NCBI RefSeq assembly: GCF_000815105.2
Contig: NZ_CP010310.2
Location: 3,410,001 to 3,474,000 of the forward strand
Source of the DNA: Pandoraea pulmonicola
GTDB lineage: Bacteria > Pseudomonadota > Gammaproteobacteria > Burkholderiales > Burkholderiaceae
Direction: 5' to 3'
DNA: 64,000 nucleotides
Part shown: positions 1-9,482 of the stretch, one piece after another
Position numbering within the stretch: the stretch's first letter is position 1
How the letters are laid out: every line of letters starts with the position of its first letter
Notes under the pieces: generated by a model
The model's database searches: none
Told to the model about the DNA's origin: nothing
The model's input: the letters and a program-made list of their open reading frames with translations, nothing else
Translations under genes and position numbers: made by a program

Positions 1-1035
1 GGCGAAACAGCCCACGCGATCGAGTTCCGCCTCGCGCAGGAAGTCCAGCAGGTATTCGAACTCGGCTTCGGTCTCGCCGGGGAAGCCGGCGATGAACGTG
101 CTGCGAATCGTCAGGTCCGGGCACAGCTTGCGCCATGCCTGGATGCGCTCGAGGTTCTTCTCGCCCGAGGCCGGGCGCTTCATGCGCTTGAGAACATCGG
201 GGTGCGCGTGCTGCAGCGGCACATCGAGATACGGGAGGATATGGCCCTCGGCCATCAGCGGAATGATCTCGTCGACGTGCGGATACGGATAGACGTAGTG
301 CAGGCGCACCCACGCACCGTACTGCCTGGCCAACTCGCCCAGCGCGCCCACCAGTTCCGTCATGCGGGTCTTGAGCGGACGGCCCGCCCAGAAGCCGGTG
401 CGATACTTCACGTCCACGCCGTAAGCGCTGGTGTCCTGCGAGATCACCAGCAGTTCCTTCACGCCCGCCTTGAACAGGTTCTCCGCCTCGAGCATCACTT
501 CGGCCACCGGGCGCGAATCGAGGTCGCCGCGCATCGACGGGATGATGCAGAACGTGCAGCGGTGATTGCAGCCTTCCGAAATCTTCAGATAGGCATAGTG
601 ACGTGGCGTGAGCTTGATCCCGGCCGGCGGCACGAGATCGGTAAACGGATCGTGAGGCTTGGGCAGGTGCGTGTGCACGGCACTCATCACTTCGCCCACG
701 GCGTGCGGGCCGGTGACGGCGAGCACCTTCGGGTGCACGGCGCTCACGATGTCCTGCCCGGCGGCGTCCTTCTTGGCGCCGAGACAACCGGTGACGATGA
801 CCTTGCCGTTTTCGGCCAGCGCTTCGCCGATGGCGTCGAGGCTTTCCTGAACGGCGTCGTCGATGAAGCCGCAGGTATTGACCACGACAAGGTCGGCGCC
901 GTCATAGGTGCCGGCAATGTCGTAGCCTTCGGCGCGCAATTGGGTCAGGATTTGCTCGGAATCGACCAGGGCCTTCGGGCAGCCGAGCGAAACGAAACCG
1001 ACCTTGGGGGTGCCGGCGGGCGATGAGCGGGACAT
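1..1035 (-). CDS. rimO: Ribosomal protein S12 methylthiotransferase RimO (C-terminus cut by window edge)
   Basis: Radical-SAM enzyme of the MiaB/RimO family that adds a methylthio group to the conserved aspartate of ribosomal protein S12. The start ATG at 1033-1035 opens [20 protein letters not shown], matching the RimO N-terminus ([16 protein letters not shown]). This begins the N-terminal MTTase domain with its own cluster cysteines. The radical-SAM motif CNHRCTFC (Cx3Cx2C) lies at about residues 156-163. Only 345 codons are present; the family is about 450 residues, so the end of the SAM domain and the TRAM domain lie beyond position 1. It follows phaR on the same strand after about 155 bp, an arrangement I recall from Burkholderia. 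The identification is secure. Confidence 0.95.
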   Translation of the reverse strand, partial: MSRSSPAGTPKVGFVSLGCPKALVDSEQILTQLRAEGYDIAGTYDGADLVVVNTCGFIDDAVQESLDAIGEALAENGKVIVTGCLGAKKDAAGQDIVSAVHPKVLAVTGPHAVGEVMSAVHTHLPKPHDPFTDLVPPAGIKLTPRHYAYLKISEGCNHRCTFCIIPSMRGDLDSRPVAEVMLEAENLFKAGVKELLVISQDTSAYGVDVKYRTGFWAGRPLKTRMTELVGALGELARQYGAWVRLHYVYPYPHVDEIIPLMAEGHILPYLDVPLQHAHPDVLKRMKRPASGEKNLERIQAWRKLCPDLTIRSTFIAGFPGETEAEFEYLLDFLREAELDRVGCFA

Positions 1036-1191
1036 GGGGCGAATCCTGATCTAGTGAATACGTGGAACCGTCGAACCGCGCATTTTACCTTGTTCGTCCG
1101 CGGTGCGTTCCAACATTCGTTGCGATGCGCGCCCCGGGGCACATCGCAACGTTCCTGTCGGAAAAGGTATCAGGAGAAGGTCAGCGGGCGC

Positions 1192-1761
1192 TCAGGGCTT
1201 CTTGTTCGGGTCCGTGCCCGGCGCGCCGGGGAACGGGAACGTGCTGAACATGTTCTTGGCCTGGCTCTGCATCTGTTCCTGCATCTGCACGAACAGGTTC
1301 TTCGACTGCTCGATGTAGTTGGTCATCATGCCCTGCATCATCGGCGCCTGCATGTTCATGAACTGCGCCCAGACATCAGGATTGAAGGCCGCGCCTTCGT
1401 AGATGCCCTTCGATTGATCGGCCAGCTTGTTCTGAATTTCGATGAACGTCTGGATGTTCTTCTCGAGATACGTCCCCATCATCCCTTGCAGCGCGTGGCC
1501 GTAGAAGCGGATGATCTGGGCGAGCATGGCGCTCGAGAACATCGGGACGCCGCCCGTTTCTTCTTCCAGAATGATCTGCAGCAGAATGCTGCGGGTCAGG
1601 TCCTCGCCCGTCTTGGCGTCGACGACCTTGAACTCCTCGGTCTCGAGTACCAATTGCTTCACATCGGCAAGGGTGATGTACGTACTGGTCTGGGTATCGT
1701 ACAGACGCCGGTTCGGATACTTTTTGATCAGGCGCTCGTCAGTCTTCTTGCTCGCGGTCAT
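1192..1761 (-). CDS. phaR: Polyhydroxyalkanoate synthesis regulator PhaR
   Basis: Repressor of PHA granule genes that binds both DNA and PHA granules, so that phasin genes are released from repression when polymer accumulates. The 189-residue protein begins with the family signature: IKKYPNRRLYDT at about residues 12-23, then a short DNA-binding PHB_acc_N domain to about residue 65. One or two PHB_acc repeats follow (GVPMFSSAMLAQIIRFYGHA near residues 71-90). The C-terminus is rich in Met and Gln, ending in alternating amphipathic segments thought to bind polymer. It is the last pha gene of the phaC-phaA-phaB-phaR series, 156 bp after phaB. Length and domain order are normal for beta-proteobacteria. 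Confidence 0.95.
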   Translation of the reverse strand: MTASKKTDERLIKKYPNRRLYDTQTSTYITLADVKQLVLETEEFKVVDAKTGEDLTRSILLQIILEEETGGVPMFSSAMLAQIIRFYGHALQGMMGTYLEKNIQTFIEIQNKLADQSKGIYEGAAFNPDVWAQFMNMQAPMMQGMMTNYIEQSKNLFVQMQEQMQSQAKNMFSTFPFPGAPGTDPNKKP

Positions 1762-1792
1762 GCGGTGGGTTTCCTGCTTTTATGAAGGACTT

Positions 1793-1811
1793 CCCCGACC
1801 GACGGTCGGGG
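1793..1811. repeat. 8-bp inverted repeat between phaB and phaR
   Basis: A perfect inverted repeat, CCCCGACC and GGTCGGGG, separated by three bases, lies 32 bp upstream of the phaR start. No T-run follows on either strand, so a classical intrinsic terminator is unlikely. An operator or an mRNA hairpin in the phaR leader is possible. Only the symmetry is seen. Confidence 0.55.
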
Positions 1812-1917
1812 TTAGTCACATATTATCGATTCTAGGACGTTTGCTGCCATGCGGCAAAGCCCTAACCCGCAACGGGGGCATGGCGCCGTATTTCGGCTCG
1901 CGCCCGCCCGGCCCCCC

Positions 1918-2658
1918 TCAACCCATGTGCAGGCCGCCGTTGAGCGAGAAGTCCGCGCCCGTCGAGAAGCCCGAGTCCTCCGATGCCAGCCATGCCACGA
2001 TCGAACCGATCTCCCCCGGCTCGCCCAGGCGCTTGACCGGAATCGTCGCCACGATCTTGTCGAGCACGTCCTGACGGATCGAGCGCACCATGTCGGTGCC
2101 GATATAGCCCGGCGACACCGTGTTCACCGTCACCCCCTTGGTCGCCACTTCCTGGGCCAGCGCCATGGTGAAGCCGTGAATGCCGGCCTTGGCCGTCGAG
2201 TAATTCGTCTGACCGAACTGGCCCTTCTGGCCGTTGACCGACGAAATGTTGATGATGCGGCCCCAGCCACGCTCGCACATGCCGTCGATCACCTGCTTGG
2301 TGACGTTGAACAGGCTCGTGAGGTTGGTGTCGATCACGGCGTCCCAGTCTTCGCGCGTCATCTTGCGGAACACCACGTCGCGCGTGATGCCGGCGTTGTT
2401 GACCAGCACGTCGACTTCGCCGACTTCGGCCTTCACCTTGTCGAACGCCGCCCTGGTCGAATCCCAGTCGCCGACGTTACCTTCGGACGCGACGAAATCG
2501 AAACCCAGAGCCCGCTGGTCTTCCAGCCACTTCACGCGACGCGGCGAGTTCGGCCCGCAGCCGGCCACGACCTTGAAACCATCCTTGTACAGCCGCTGGC
2601 AAATGGACGTACCGATACCGCCCATCCCGCCTGTCACGTATGCAATGCGTTGAGTCAT
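1918..2658 (-). CDS. phaB: Acetoacetyl-CoA reductase PhaB
   Basis: NADPH-dependent reductase that converts acetoacetyl-CoA to (R)-3-hydroxybutyryl-CoA, the monomer for PHB synthase. It is a 246-residue short-chain dehydrogenase: the cofactor motif TGGMGGIG is at residues 9-16, NNAG at 87-90, and the catalytic Ser140, Tyr153 and Lys157 (NYSTAK) are all present at the spacing known for Cupriavidus PhaB. The ATG at 2656-2658 (MTQRIAYVTGG) is chosen because a GGGGGAAG-type ribosome site precedes it. An in-frame start 29 codons upstream would add an unrelated basic tail. It lies 190 bp downstream of phaA and is presumably cotranscribed with it. Confidence 0.96.
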   Translation of the reverse strand: MTQRIAYVTGGMGGIGTSICQRLYKDGFKVVAGCGPNSPRRVKWLEDQRALGFDFVASEGNVGDWDSTRAAFDKVKAEVGEVDVLVNNAGITRDVVFRKMTREDWDAVIDTNLTSLFNVTKQVIDGMCERGWGRIINISSVNGQKGQFGQTNYSTAKAGIHGFTMALAQEVATKGVTVNTVSPGYIGTDMVRSIRQDVLDKIVATIPVKRLGEPGEIGSIVAWLASEDSGFSTGADFSLNGGLHMG

Positions 2659-2848
2659 GGAACGCTTCCCCCTAAATAACGGCACGATGTGCCGCCTGTT
2701 GCGACTGCCAATTGACCGACGCGCAAGCCGCGCGTTCCCGCGCATGCCTTTCGTCTCCTGACTGCCCGGACATGCACCCGTGCGCGTTGCACGCGCGGGC
2801 GATGCCGTTTCGATTCAAATCGTTATGGATGGACGTTCCGCCAGCGCG

Positions 2849-4030
2849 TCAGACGCGCTCGACCGCCAGCGCCACGCCCATGCCGCCGCCGATACACAGC
2901 GAGGCCAGGCCACGACGCGCGTCGCGACGCGCCATCTCGTGGAGCAGCGTGACGAGAATGCGACAGCCCGACGCACCGATCGGGTGACCGATGGCGATCG
3001 CGCCGCCGTTCACGTTGATCTTCGACGCGTCCCAGCCCATCTGCTTGTTCACGGCCAGCGCTTGCGCCGCGAACGCTTCGTTGATTTCCATCAGGTCCAG
3101 ATCGCTCGCCTTCCAGCCCGCACGCGCCAGGCAACGCTGCGAGGCCGGCACCGGCCCGATGCCCATCACCGACGGATCCACGCCGGCGTTCGCGTACGCC
3201 ACGATGCGCGCGAGCGGCGTGAGGCCCAGTTGCTCGGCGCGCTTGGCCGACATCACCACCACGGCAGCCGCGCCGTCGTTGATGCCCGACGCGTTCGCCG
3301 CCGTGACCGTGCCGTCCTTCGTGAAGGCAGGCTTCAGACCGGCGAGCGATTCGGCCGTCACGCCGTGGCGCACGAATTCGTCCGTCCTGAACACGACCGG
3401 GTCGCCCTTGCGCTGCGGAATCGAGACCGGCACGATCTCGTCATCGAAGCGACCGGCCTTCTGCGCCGCTTCGGCCTTGTTCTGCGACGCTGCCGCGAAC
3501 TCGTCCTGCATCTGGCGCGTAATCCCGTATTCCTTTGCGACGTTCTCGGCCGTGATACCCATGTGGTACTGGTTGTACACGTCCCACAGACCGTCGACGA
3601 TCATGCTGTCGATCAGCTTGGCGTCACCCATGCGGAAGCCGTCGCGCGAGCCCGGCAGCACGTGCGGCGCGGCGCTCATGTTTTCCTGACCACCAGCCAC
3701 CACGATATCGGCGTCGCCGGCGGTAATGGCGTTGGCGGCGAGCATCACGGCCTTCAGGCCCGAGCCGCACACCTTGTTGATCGTCATGGCGGGCACCATC
3801 GCCGGCAGACCGGCCTTGATCGATGCCTGACGCGCCACGTTCTGCCCCGAGCCCGCGGTCAACACCTGGCCCAGAATGACTTCGCTCACGTCTTCGCCCT
3901 TGAGCTTGGCGCGCTTGAGCACCTCCTCGATGACGATGGCGCCCAGATCCGGCGCAGCCACCTTCGCGAGCGAGCCGCCAAACTTGCCGACTGCGGTGCG
4001 CGCAGCCGACACAATCACGATATCCGTCAT
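2849..4030 (-). CDS. phaA: Acetyl-CoA acetyltransferase (beta-ketothiolase) PhaA
   Basis: Biosynthetic thiolase that condenses two acetyl-CoA into acetoacetyl-CoA, the first step of PHB synthesis. It has 393 residues, the usual length. The acylated nucleophile is Cys88 in [11 protein letters not shown]. The [14 protein letters not shown] motif carries the catalytic His near residue 349. The second cysteine sits in the C-terminal SLCIGGGMG near residue 379. The gene starts 61 bp after phaC and precedes phaB, so substrates pass PhaA to PhaB to PhaC. Housekeeping thiolases are similar; the pha context decides the name. Confidence 0.95.
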   Translation of the reverse strand: MTDIVIVSAARTAVGKFGGSLAKVAAPDLGAIVIEEVLKRAKLKGEDVSEVILGQVLTAGSGQNVARQASIKAGLPAMVPAMTINKVCGSGLKAVMLAANAITAGDADIVVAGGQENMSAAPHVLPGSRDGFRMGDAKLIDSMIVDGLWDVYNQYHMGITAENVAKEYGITRQMQDEFAAASQNKAEAAQKAGRFDDEIVPVSIPQRKGDPVVFRTDEFVRHGVTAESLAGLKPAFTKDGTVTAANASGINDGAAAVVVMSAKRAEQLGLTPLARIVAYANAGVDPSVMGIGPVPASQRCLARAGWKASDLDLMEINEAFAAQALAVNKQMGWDASKINVNGGAIAIGHPIGASGCRILVTLLHEMARRDARRGLASLCIGGGMGVALAVERV

Positions 4031-4091
4031 GTCTCTTTCCTCGTAAACAAATGAGTCGAACCGGGGGGATGCCCGCGATGCCGCTACCCGC

Positions 4092-5942
4092 TCAGGCCTT
4101 GGCCTTCACGTAACGGCCGGGCGCCGGTTCGATGGGGGCATAAGCAACATTACCATACGCTTTTGGCGCCTTGACGCGTTTTCCGGCATAGCCCGCCAGC
4201 CAGTCGCTCCAGTCGGTCCACCAACTGCCGGGGTGCTCCGTCGCACCGGCCAGCCAGTCGCTCGCGTCGACACCCACGTCGTCATTACGCCAATAACTGC
4301 GCTTCTTTTTTGCCGGCGGATTCACCACGCCGGCAATGTGTCCCGACGCACCAAGCACGAAGCGTCGCTCGCCGCCGAGCAACGGCAATGAGCGAAACGC
4401 CGACGTCCACGGCACGATGTGATCCTCGCGCGAGCCGAACACGTAGGCCGGGGCGTCGATGGCGCCCAGATCCACCGGCACGCCGCATGTCCGCACGCGG
4501 CCGGGCTGCTTCAGTTCGTTCTGCAAATAGAGATGGCGCAGATACCAGCAGAACATCGGCCCCGGCAAATTGGTGCCGTCGCCGTTCCAGTACAGCAGGT
4601 CGAACGGCTGCGGCGCGTTGCCCTTCAGATAACTGTCGACCACGTAGTTCCAGACGAGATCGTTCGGACGCAGGAACGAAAAGGTGTTGGCCAGTTCCAC
4701 GCCGCGCATGAGTCCCGGCGGCTGCCCTAGGGCGCCGCCGATGGTCTGCTCGCGAAACTGCACATGCGCCTCGTCGATGAACACGTCGAGCACGCCGGTA
4801 TCGGAAAAATCCAGCAGGGTGGTGAGCAGCGTCACACTTGCGACCGGCGATTTGCGGCCCTTCTGCCCCTTCGGTCCCCTCGCCGCGAACACGGCGAGCG
4901 CCGCCGCGAGCAGCGTGCCGCCCACGCAGAAACCGAGCGCATTGATCTGCGATTGCCCGCTGATTTCGCGCACAACGTCGATGGCGGCAATCGGCCCGTC
5001 GCCGACATAGTCGTCCCACGACTTGTGGGCGAGCGACGCATCCGGATTTCGCCACGACACGACGAACACCGTGTGGCCCTGCTCCACGGCATAGCGAACC
5101 AGCGAGTTCTCGGGTTGCAGATCGAGAATGTAGTACTTGTTGATGCACGGCGGCACGATCAGCAGCGGACGCTGATACACGGTCGCCGTGAGCGGCTTGT
5201 ACTGGATGAGCTGGATCAGGTCGTTCTCGAAGACGACGGCGCCTTCGGTCGTCGCGACGTTGCGCCCGACTTCGAAGGCGGCTTCATCCGTCTGCGAGAC
5301 CTTGCCTTTGCCCATGTCGACCAGCAGGTGCTGCATCCCGGCGAGCAGGCTGTCGCCATGCGTTTGCACGAGGCGCTGCTGCGCATCGGGATTCGTCGCG
5401 ATGAAGTTCGCCGGGGAACTGGCGGCCACCCATTGCTCGACGGCGAAACGAAGGCGCTCGCGCGTCTTGGCGTCGGCGTCGACCAGATCGGTCATGCGCA
5501 TCAGAAAACGCCCGTTGAGCAGGTACAGGGCTGCCGGCAGTGCGTAGAAAGGATTGCGCCAGCCATCGCCTGCGAAACGTCGATCGCCGAGCGCGGGCGC
5601 CGTGTCGAGGCCAGGCTGATTGAAGCTGGCGACAAGTTCGGAAAATTCACGCGCATAGTCCGCCTGCAGCTCGCCCAGACGCGCGGGGTCGACGTGCATG
5701 GCAGTGGGCGTCGGCAGGCTGCCGGACTTGCCGAACAGCTCGAAGAGACCAGCAAAGGGATTGGCGGCACCGTTGCCCGCGAGGGCGGTCTGGCCCGCAG
5801 CGCCCGGCAAGGCGCCGAACATCTGTTGGGCGGCCTTGAACCACTGCGACATGTCCTGAGCGGAGAGCGAAGCGGAGGGGAACTGCTGGGCAAACGAGGC
5901 GGCAAACGAGGCCGGATCGAAGTTGGCACTGGCGCGATTCAT
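4092..5942 (-). CDS. phaC: Class I poly(3-hydroxyalkanoate) synthase PhaC
   Basis: Polymerises (R)-3-hydroxyacyl-CoA into polyhydroxyalkanoate on the granule surface. The 616 residues fit class I synthases (about 560-630). A poorly conserved, Ala-rich N-terminal region of about 120 residues precedes the PhaC N-domain and the alpha/beta-hydrolase core. The lipase-like box is GFCVGG with nucleophile Cys339. The catalytic Asp is in the EDHIVPW segment and the His in ASGHIAG near the C-terminus. It is the first gene of the minus-strand pha cluster, so the cluster promoter should lie just above 5942, between it and the small plus-strand gene at 6137. No phasin gene lies nearby. Confidence 0.96.
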   Translation of the reverse strand: MNRASANFDPASFAASFAQQFPSASLSAQDMSQWFKAAQQMFGALPGAAGQTALAGNGAANPFAGLFELFGKSGSLPTPTAMHVDPARLGELQADYAREFSELVASFNQPGLDTAPALGDRRFAGDGWRNPFYALPAALYLLNGRFLMRMTDLVDADAKTRERLRFAVEQWVAASSPANFIATNPDAQQRLVQTHGDSLLAGMQHLLVDMGKGKVSQTDEAAFEVGRNVATTEGAVVFENDLIQLIQYKPLTATVYQRPLLIVPPCINKYYILDLQPENSLVRYAVEQGHTVFVVSWRNPDASLAHKSWDDYVGDGPIAAIDVVREISGQSQINALGFCVGGTLLAAALAVFAARGPKGQKGRKSPVASVTLLTTLLDFSDTGVLDVFIDEAHVQFREQTIGGALGQPPGLMRGVELANTFSFLRPNDLVWNYVVDSYLKGNAPQPFDLLYWNGDGTNLPGPMFCWYLRHLYLQNELKQPGRVRTCGVPVDLGAIDAPAYVFGSREDHIVPWTSAFRSLPLLGGERRFVLGASGHIAGVVNPPAKKKRSYWRNDDVGVDASDWLAGATEHPGSWWTDWSDWLAGYAGKRVKAPKAYGNVAYAPIEPAPGRYVKAKA

Positions 5943-6136
5943 GGTAGCCTGAGTGTCACGTCCGTTGCGTTCACGGGCCAGCGCCCGAAACGCGGCGGCG
6001 TGCTTCGCTTTGCGAGCGATGCGCCCCGCCTGTGGAGCATTCTTGCGTGCGTGCGCAGGCCTGTCAATGCTTGCGGCGTACGTCCTGGCCGCATTGTCCC
6101 GTCACCCCTTCCTTTTTTGAATGCGCGTTTGCCCCG

Positions 6137-6382
6137 ATGTTTATCGTCATTCTCGGTTGGTTGTATGTCATTGCGATGGTGGCGATCACGGCGCCATCGG
6201 TCTGGCTGGGCCTGGCGATCTTCGCTGGCGGCGGCGTCGCGCCCGCGCTGCTCTGGCTATATATAGCGGGAAGCCGCATTCGCCGGACGCACGCGCTGCG
6301 GCGCGACGACGCAGTACCCGCAGCACCGGGCGCACCGCCCGACTCGCCTGCGCACGCAAGCCCGCCTTCGTCGCCGGAGTAG
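6137..6382 (+). CDS. Small putative membrane protein of unknown function
   Basis: This 81-residue reading frame starts MFIVILGWLYVIAMVAIT. It has two hydrophobic stretches (about residues 1-20 and 22-43) predicted as membrane segments, then a basic RIRRTHALRRDD stretch and a Pro/Ala-rich tail. It lies divergent from phaC. The strongly hydrophobic start followed by the charged segment looks like real coding sequence, but no good ribosome-binding site precedes the ATG and I recognise no family. An upstream in-frame start at 6032 would add a cysteine-rich segment that looks non-coding. Confidence 0.5.
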   Translation: MFIVILGWLYVIAMVAITAPSVWLGLAIFAGGGVAPALLWLYIAGSRIRRTHALRRDDAVPAAPGAPPDSPAHASPPSSPE

Positions 6383-6508
6383 ACGGCGCACCGACCATTG
6401 CGGCCAAGCACGAATGAAGCACGCGTCGATGCGGACTCCAACACCGACGTCCGCATCGTCAGCGCCGCATCGGGATCCGACGCATCGCATCCACGCTGTG
6501 CCGCTAAC

Positions 6509-7348
6509 TCACGCCGTGCGCCACACCAGCGCCGCCATGCGCCCCGTCACACGGTCGCGCCGATAGGAATAGAAACGCTCCGGGTCGCTGACCGTACACC
6601 ACTGACCGCCTGAGACACGCGTCACCCCTTCGCGGGCCAATCGCAAGCGGGCCAGCGCACACAGGTCGGCGAGCGATTTGCCCGCCTCGGGCGCACCGTG
6701 CGCCACGAAGGCCGCGCGTGTCGCGTCCTGCTCCTGTGGCGTCGCGGCCGTCAGAAACGCCTCGCGCACCTCCGGGCCGACTTCGAACGCCGTCGAGCCT
6801 ATGCAGGGGCCGAGCCAGGCGATGACGGGTGCCGCGACGCCATCCGTCTCATCCTTCGGCAACCGGGCGCGCAGCGCCTGCACCGTCTGCTCGATCACGC
6901 CGGCGCACAAACCACGCCAACCCGCATGCGCCGCGGCGACCGCCCGCCCCCTGGCATCGCAGAGCAACACCGGCAGGCAATCCGCCACCATGACGGTGCT
7001 CGCCAGCCCCACGGCGTTCGTGACGCTGGCATCGGCCTGCAACGGTTCACCGGTCTGTACGGCGGCGAGCGCTGCCTGTGCATCGACGACACGCGGGCCG
7101 TGTACCTGCGCCACCCACGCCGACGGCACCCCCGTATGCTTGCTGAGCCGCTCGCGGTTGATGCGCACGGCTTCGGGATCGTCATCGGCCTTGTAGCCGA
7201 GATTGAATGTCGCCTGCGGCCCCTGACTCACCCCGCCGGCACGTGTCGTGAATACCGCGCGCACATTGGCCGGCGCCGGCCAGTCGGGCACGATCCAGTC
7301 GGCGGGCATCGGATCTCTGAGGTCTTGTTCAGGCAGGGAAGAAGTCAT
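6509..7348 (-). CDS. pgeF: Peptidoglycan editing factor PgeF (multicopper polyphenol oxidase / purine nucleoside phosphorylase family)
   Basis: DUF152/YfiH-family protein. Family members act on UDP-MurNAc-dipeptide errors in peptidoglycan synthesis; some have purine nucleoside phosphorylase activity. The metal or active-site residues are visible: His83 in QVHGPRVV, Cys124 in ADCLPVLLC and His141 in AAHAGWRGL. The 279 residues are slightly longer than the usual 240-250 because of a 15-20 residue N-terminal extension. The ATG used overlaps the end of rluD by 20 bp, suggesting translational coupling. A second ATG at 7309 ([10 protein letters not shown]) would remove the overlap and is equally plausible. 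The rluD-pgeF pair is common in proteobacteria. Confidence 0.93.
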   Translation of the reverse strand: MTSSLPEQDLRDPMPADWIVPDWPAPANVRAVFTTRAGGVSQGPQATFNLGYKADDDPEAVRINRERLSKHTGVPSAWVAQVHGPRVVDAQAALAAVQTGEPLQADASVTNAVGLASTVMVADCLPVLLCDARGRAVAAAHAGWRGLCAGVIEQTVQALRARLPKDETDGVAAPVIAWLGPCIGSTAFEVGPEVREAFLTAATPQEQDATRAAFVAHGAPEAGKSLADLCALARLRLAREGVTRVSGGQWCTVSDPERFYSYRRDRVTGRMAALVWRTA

Positions 7349-8489
7349 CGAGCGAGTCGGGGAGCGTTGAGAAATCGAATTCGAGGCCGATGGCCGCCAT
7401 GAGCGCCTGCATGTCGTCGGGCAGGGGCGCCTGCCAGTACATCGCGCGACCGTCGTCGGGATGAATCAGACCCAGCCGCCAGGCGTGCAATGCCTGACGC
7501 GCAAAATTGCCCGGCAGCGCCGGACGCTTGTGGCGCGGCCGATAGAGCGGATCGCCAAGCAGCGAATGTCCCAGATGCGACAGATGGACGCGAATCTGAT
7601 GCGTGCGCCCTGTATCGAGCGAGCAGAGCACCAGCGAAACCGGTGAACCTTCCCATTCTGCGCTGGCGACCGTGACGACCCGCGTGCGCGCGGGCTTCCC
7701 CCCCTGCCCCTGCACAACCGCCATGCGGGTGCGCTCGCGCGGATCGCGTCCGATCGGGGCATCCACGACCGTGCGTTGAGGCGGACGCCCCCACACCAAT
7801 GCCGCGTAATGGCGTTTCACGGTGCGGGCCTGCAGCTGGCGCACGAGATCGGTCTGCGCGACCAGCGTGCGCGCCACGACCATCAGACCCGACGTCTCCT
7901 TGTCGAGTCGATGAACGATGCCGGCGCGCGGCAAATCGGCGGCAGCCTGTCCGTAGCGATGCAGCAGTCCGTTGAGCAGCGTGCCGGACCAGTTGCCGGC
8001 CGCCGGGTGGACGACCAGTCCTGGGGGTTTGTTGAAGACGCCGAGTGTCGCGTCTTCGTAGACGGTATCGAGGGGCACCGGCTCCGGCGCGAACGCGAGC
8101 TGTTCCGGCAGCGCGGCGGGCGTGATCACGACCGACTCGCCACCAGCAACCTTCTGCCTGATCTTGCCCGTCACGCCATCGAGCGTGACGCGGCCGTCTT
8201 CGACCCACGCCTGCAGGCGGCTCCGGGAATATTCGGGAAAACAGAGTGCCAACGCCTTGTCGAGGCGCTCGCCCGCCAGTGAGTCGGGCAATGTTGCATT
8301 GAGCGGGACAGTATCGACGGATTCGCCGGACGGCAGACCCGAGGGGTTTGAGGCGGGAGCAGCGGTGCCTGCGGCGGCACCCGGGAATGCCGCGGGAAGC
8401 GAATCGAAGTCGTCATCGGACGAGTCATCCGCATTTTCCGTGGCAAATGAGGCGGTTACGCTATAATCCGGCAGTATTGAACGGGTCAT
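7329..8489 (-). CDS. rluD: 23S rRNA pseudouridine synthase RluD
   Basis: Makes pseudouridines 1911, 1915 and 1917 in helix 69 of 23S rRNA. An S4 RNA-binding domain lies at about residues 72-125. The RluA-family catalytic domain carries the signature HRLDKETSG with catalytic Asp196. The start at 8487-8489 ([10 protein letters not shown]) is preferred. An ATG 16 codons further upstream would run into bamD, and neither start has a clear ribosome site. The first 60 residues form an Asp/Ser/Ala/Pro-rich, probably disordered extension not found in E. coli RluD. The gene is divergent from bamD, as in E. coli, and overlaps pgeF. Confidence 0.93.
   Translation of the reverse strand: MTRSILPDYSVTASFATENADDSSDDDFDSLPAAFPGAAAGTAAPASNPSGLPSGESVDTVPLNATLPDSLAGERLDKALALCFPEYSRSRLQAWVEDGRVTLDGVTGKIRQKVAGGESVVITPAALPEQLAFAPEPVPLDTVYEDATLGVFNKPPGLVVHPAAGNWSGTLLNGLLHRYGQAAADLPRAGIVHRLDKETSGLMVVARTLVAQTDLVRQLQARTVKRHYAALVWGRPPQRTVVDAPIGRDPRERTRMAVVQGQGGKPARTRVVTVASAEWEGSPVSLVLCSLDTGRTHQIRVHLSHLGHSLLGDPLYRPRHKRPALPGNFARQALHAWRLGLIHPDDGRAMYWQAPLPDDMQALMAAIGLEFDFSTLPDSLDDFFPA
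8462..8467 (+). promoter_or_regulatory. Consensus -10 box upstream of bamD
   Basis: A perfect TATAAT lies 43 bp upstream of the bamD ATG at 8511, so the transcript leader would be about 35-40 nt. No good -35 hexamer is present at 16-18 bp; TGGCAA at 8441-8446 is the nearest partial match, with a 15-bp spacer. The box sits within the divergent rluD start region. Confidence 0.45.
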
Positions 8490-8510
8490 CGAGAAGTGAA
8501 GCCAACGAGC

Positions 8511-9335
8511 ATGCAAGCCCTGAAACTTGTCAAACATCTTACGCTGGCCGCCATTCTGGTCGGCGGTGTGGCCGCCTGCGGCATTCTGCCGGAGAAGGTC
8601 GACGAAACGGCCAGTTGGTCGACGAACAAATTATACTCGGAAGCCAAGGACAGCTTCGACAGTGGCGACTACACGAAGGCCGCCAAGTACTACGAGTTGC
8701 TCGAAGGGCGCGACCCGTTCGGCCCGCATGCGCAACAGGCGCAGATCAACACGGCATACGCCTATTACAAGGACAACGAGCCGGCACAGGCGCTCACGGC
8801 CGTGGACCGCTTCATTCGTCTGCACCCGGACAGCCCGTCGATCGATTACGCCTATTACCTCAAGGGCCTGATCAACTTCAACGACGACCTCGGTCTGTTC
8901 GGCCGCTTCTCGGGCCAGGATCTGAGCGAGCGCGATCCGAAGGCGCTGCGCGCGGCCTACGACAGCTTCAAGTATCTGGTCGAGCACTATCCGAACAGCA
9001 AGTATGCGAACGACGCCGCCCTGCGCATGCGCTACGCCGTCAACGCCATGGCCGCGCACGAAGTGCACGCTGCCGAGTATTACTATCGCCGTGGCGCTTA
9101 CCTTGCCGCCGTGAACCGCGCGCAAACCGCACTCAAGGATTACGACAAGGCGCCCGCGCTGGAAGACGCACTCGGCATCATGATCAAGTCGTACGACAAA
9201 CTCGGCATGACCGAGCTGCGCGACGACGCCCGCCGTGTGATGGAGCAGACCTACCCGAAGAGCGGGTATCTGACGGTCGGCCGTCGCATCGACACCGGCG
9301 ACGACAAAAAGTCGTGGTGGCAGATCTGGCGTTGA
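8511..9335 (+). CDS. bamD: Outer membrane protein assembly factor BamD (ComL lipoprotein)
   Basis: Essential lipoprotein of the BAM complex that inserts beta-barrel proteins into the outer membrane. The signal peptide [10 protein letters not shown]...VGGVAAC ends in lipobox VAAC with lipidated Cys23. TPR-like repeats follow ([18 protein letters not shown], then [12 protein letters not shown] and later repeats) over about residues 45-240. Length is 274 residues, normal for the family. The ATG at 8511 gives a standard 22-residue lipoprotein signal. A GTG five codons upstream is in frame but has no properly spaced ribosome site. The gene is monocistronic and ends at a clear terminator. Confidence 0.96.
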   Translation: MQALKLVKHLTLAAILVGGVAACGILPEKVDETASWSTNKLYSEAKDSFDSGDYTKAAKYYELLEGRDPFGPHAQQAQINTAYAYYKDNEPAQALTAVDRFIRLHPDSPSIDYAYYLKGLINFNDDLGLFGRFSGQDLSERDPKALRAAYDSFKYLVEHYPNSKYANDAALRMRYAVNAMAAHEVHAAEYYYRRGAYLAAVNRAQTALKDYDKAPALEDALGIMIKSYDKLGMTELRDDARRVMEQTYPKSGYLTVGRRIDTGDDKKSWWQIWR

Positions 9336-9373
9336 GCCAAGTCGCACCACGGCGTACGACTGCGTTACAGAAG

Positions 9374-9397
9374 CCCTCGCCCATGCGAGGGTTTTTT
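9374..9397 (+). terminator. Rho-independent terminator of bamD
   Basis: A stem of CCCTCGC and GCGAGGG with a 4-base loop is followed by a T-run, 38 bp after the bamD stop. It is oriented for the plus strand. Confidence 0.9.
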
Positions 9398-9482
9398 GTT
9401 TGGTGAATTCCGGCATCGGACGGCTCGGGAATTGCCTGCGCGCTGTTTATCGTCCGGGTTCAGAGAATCGAGCGAACTCGGT

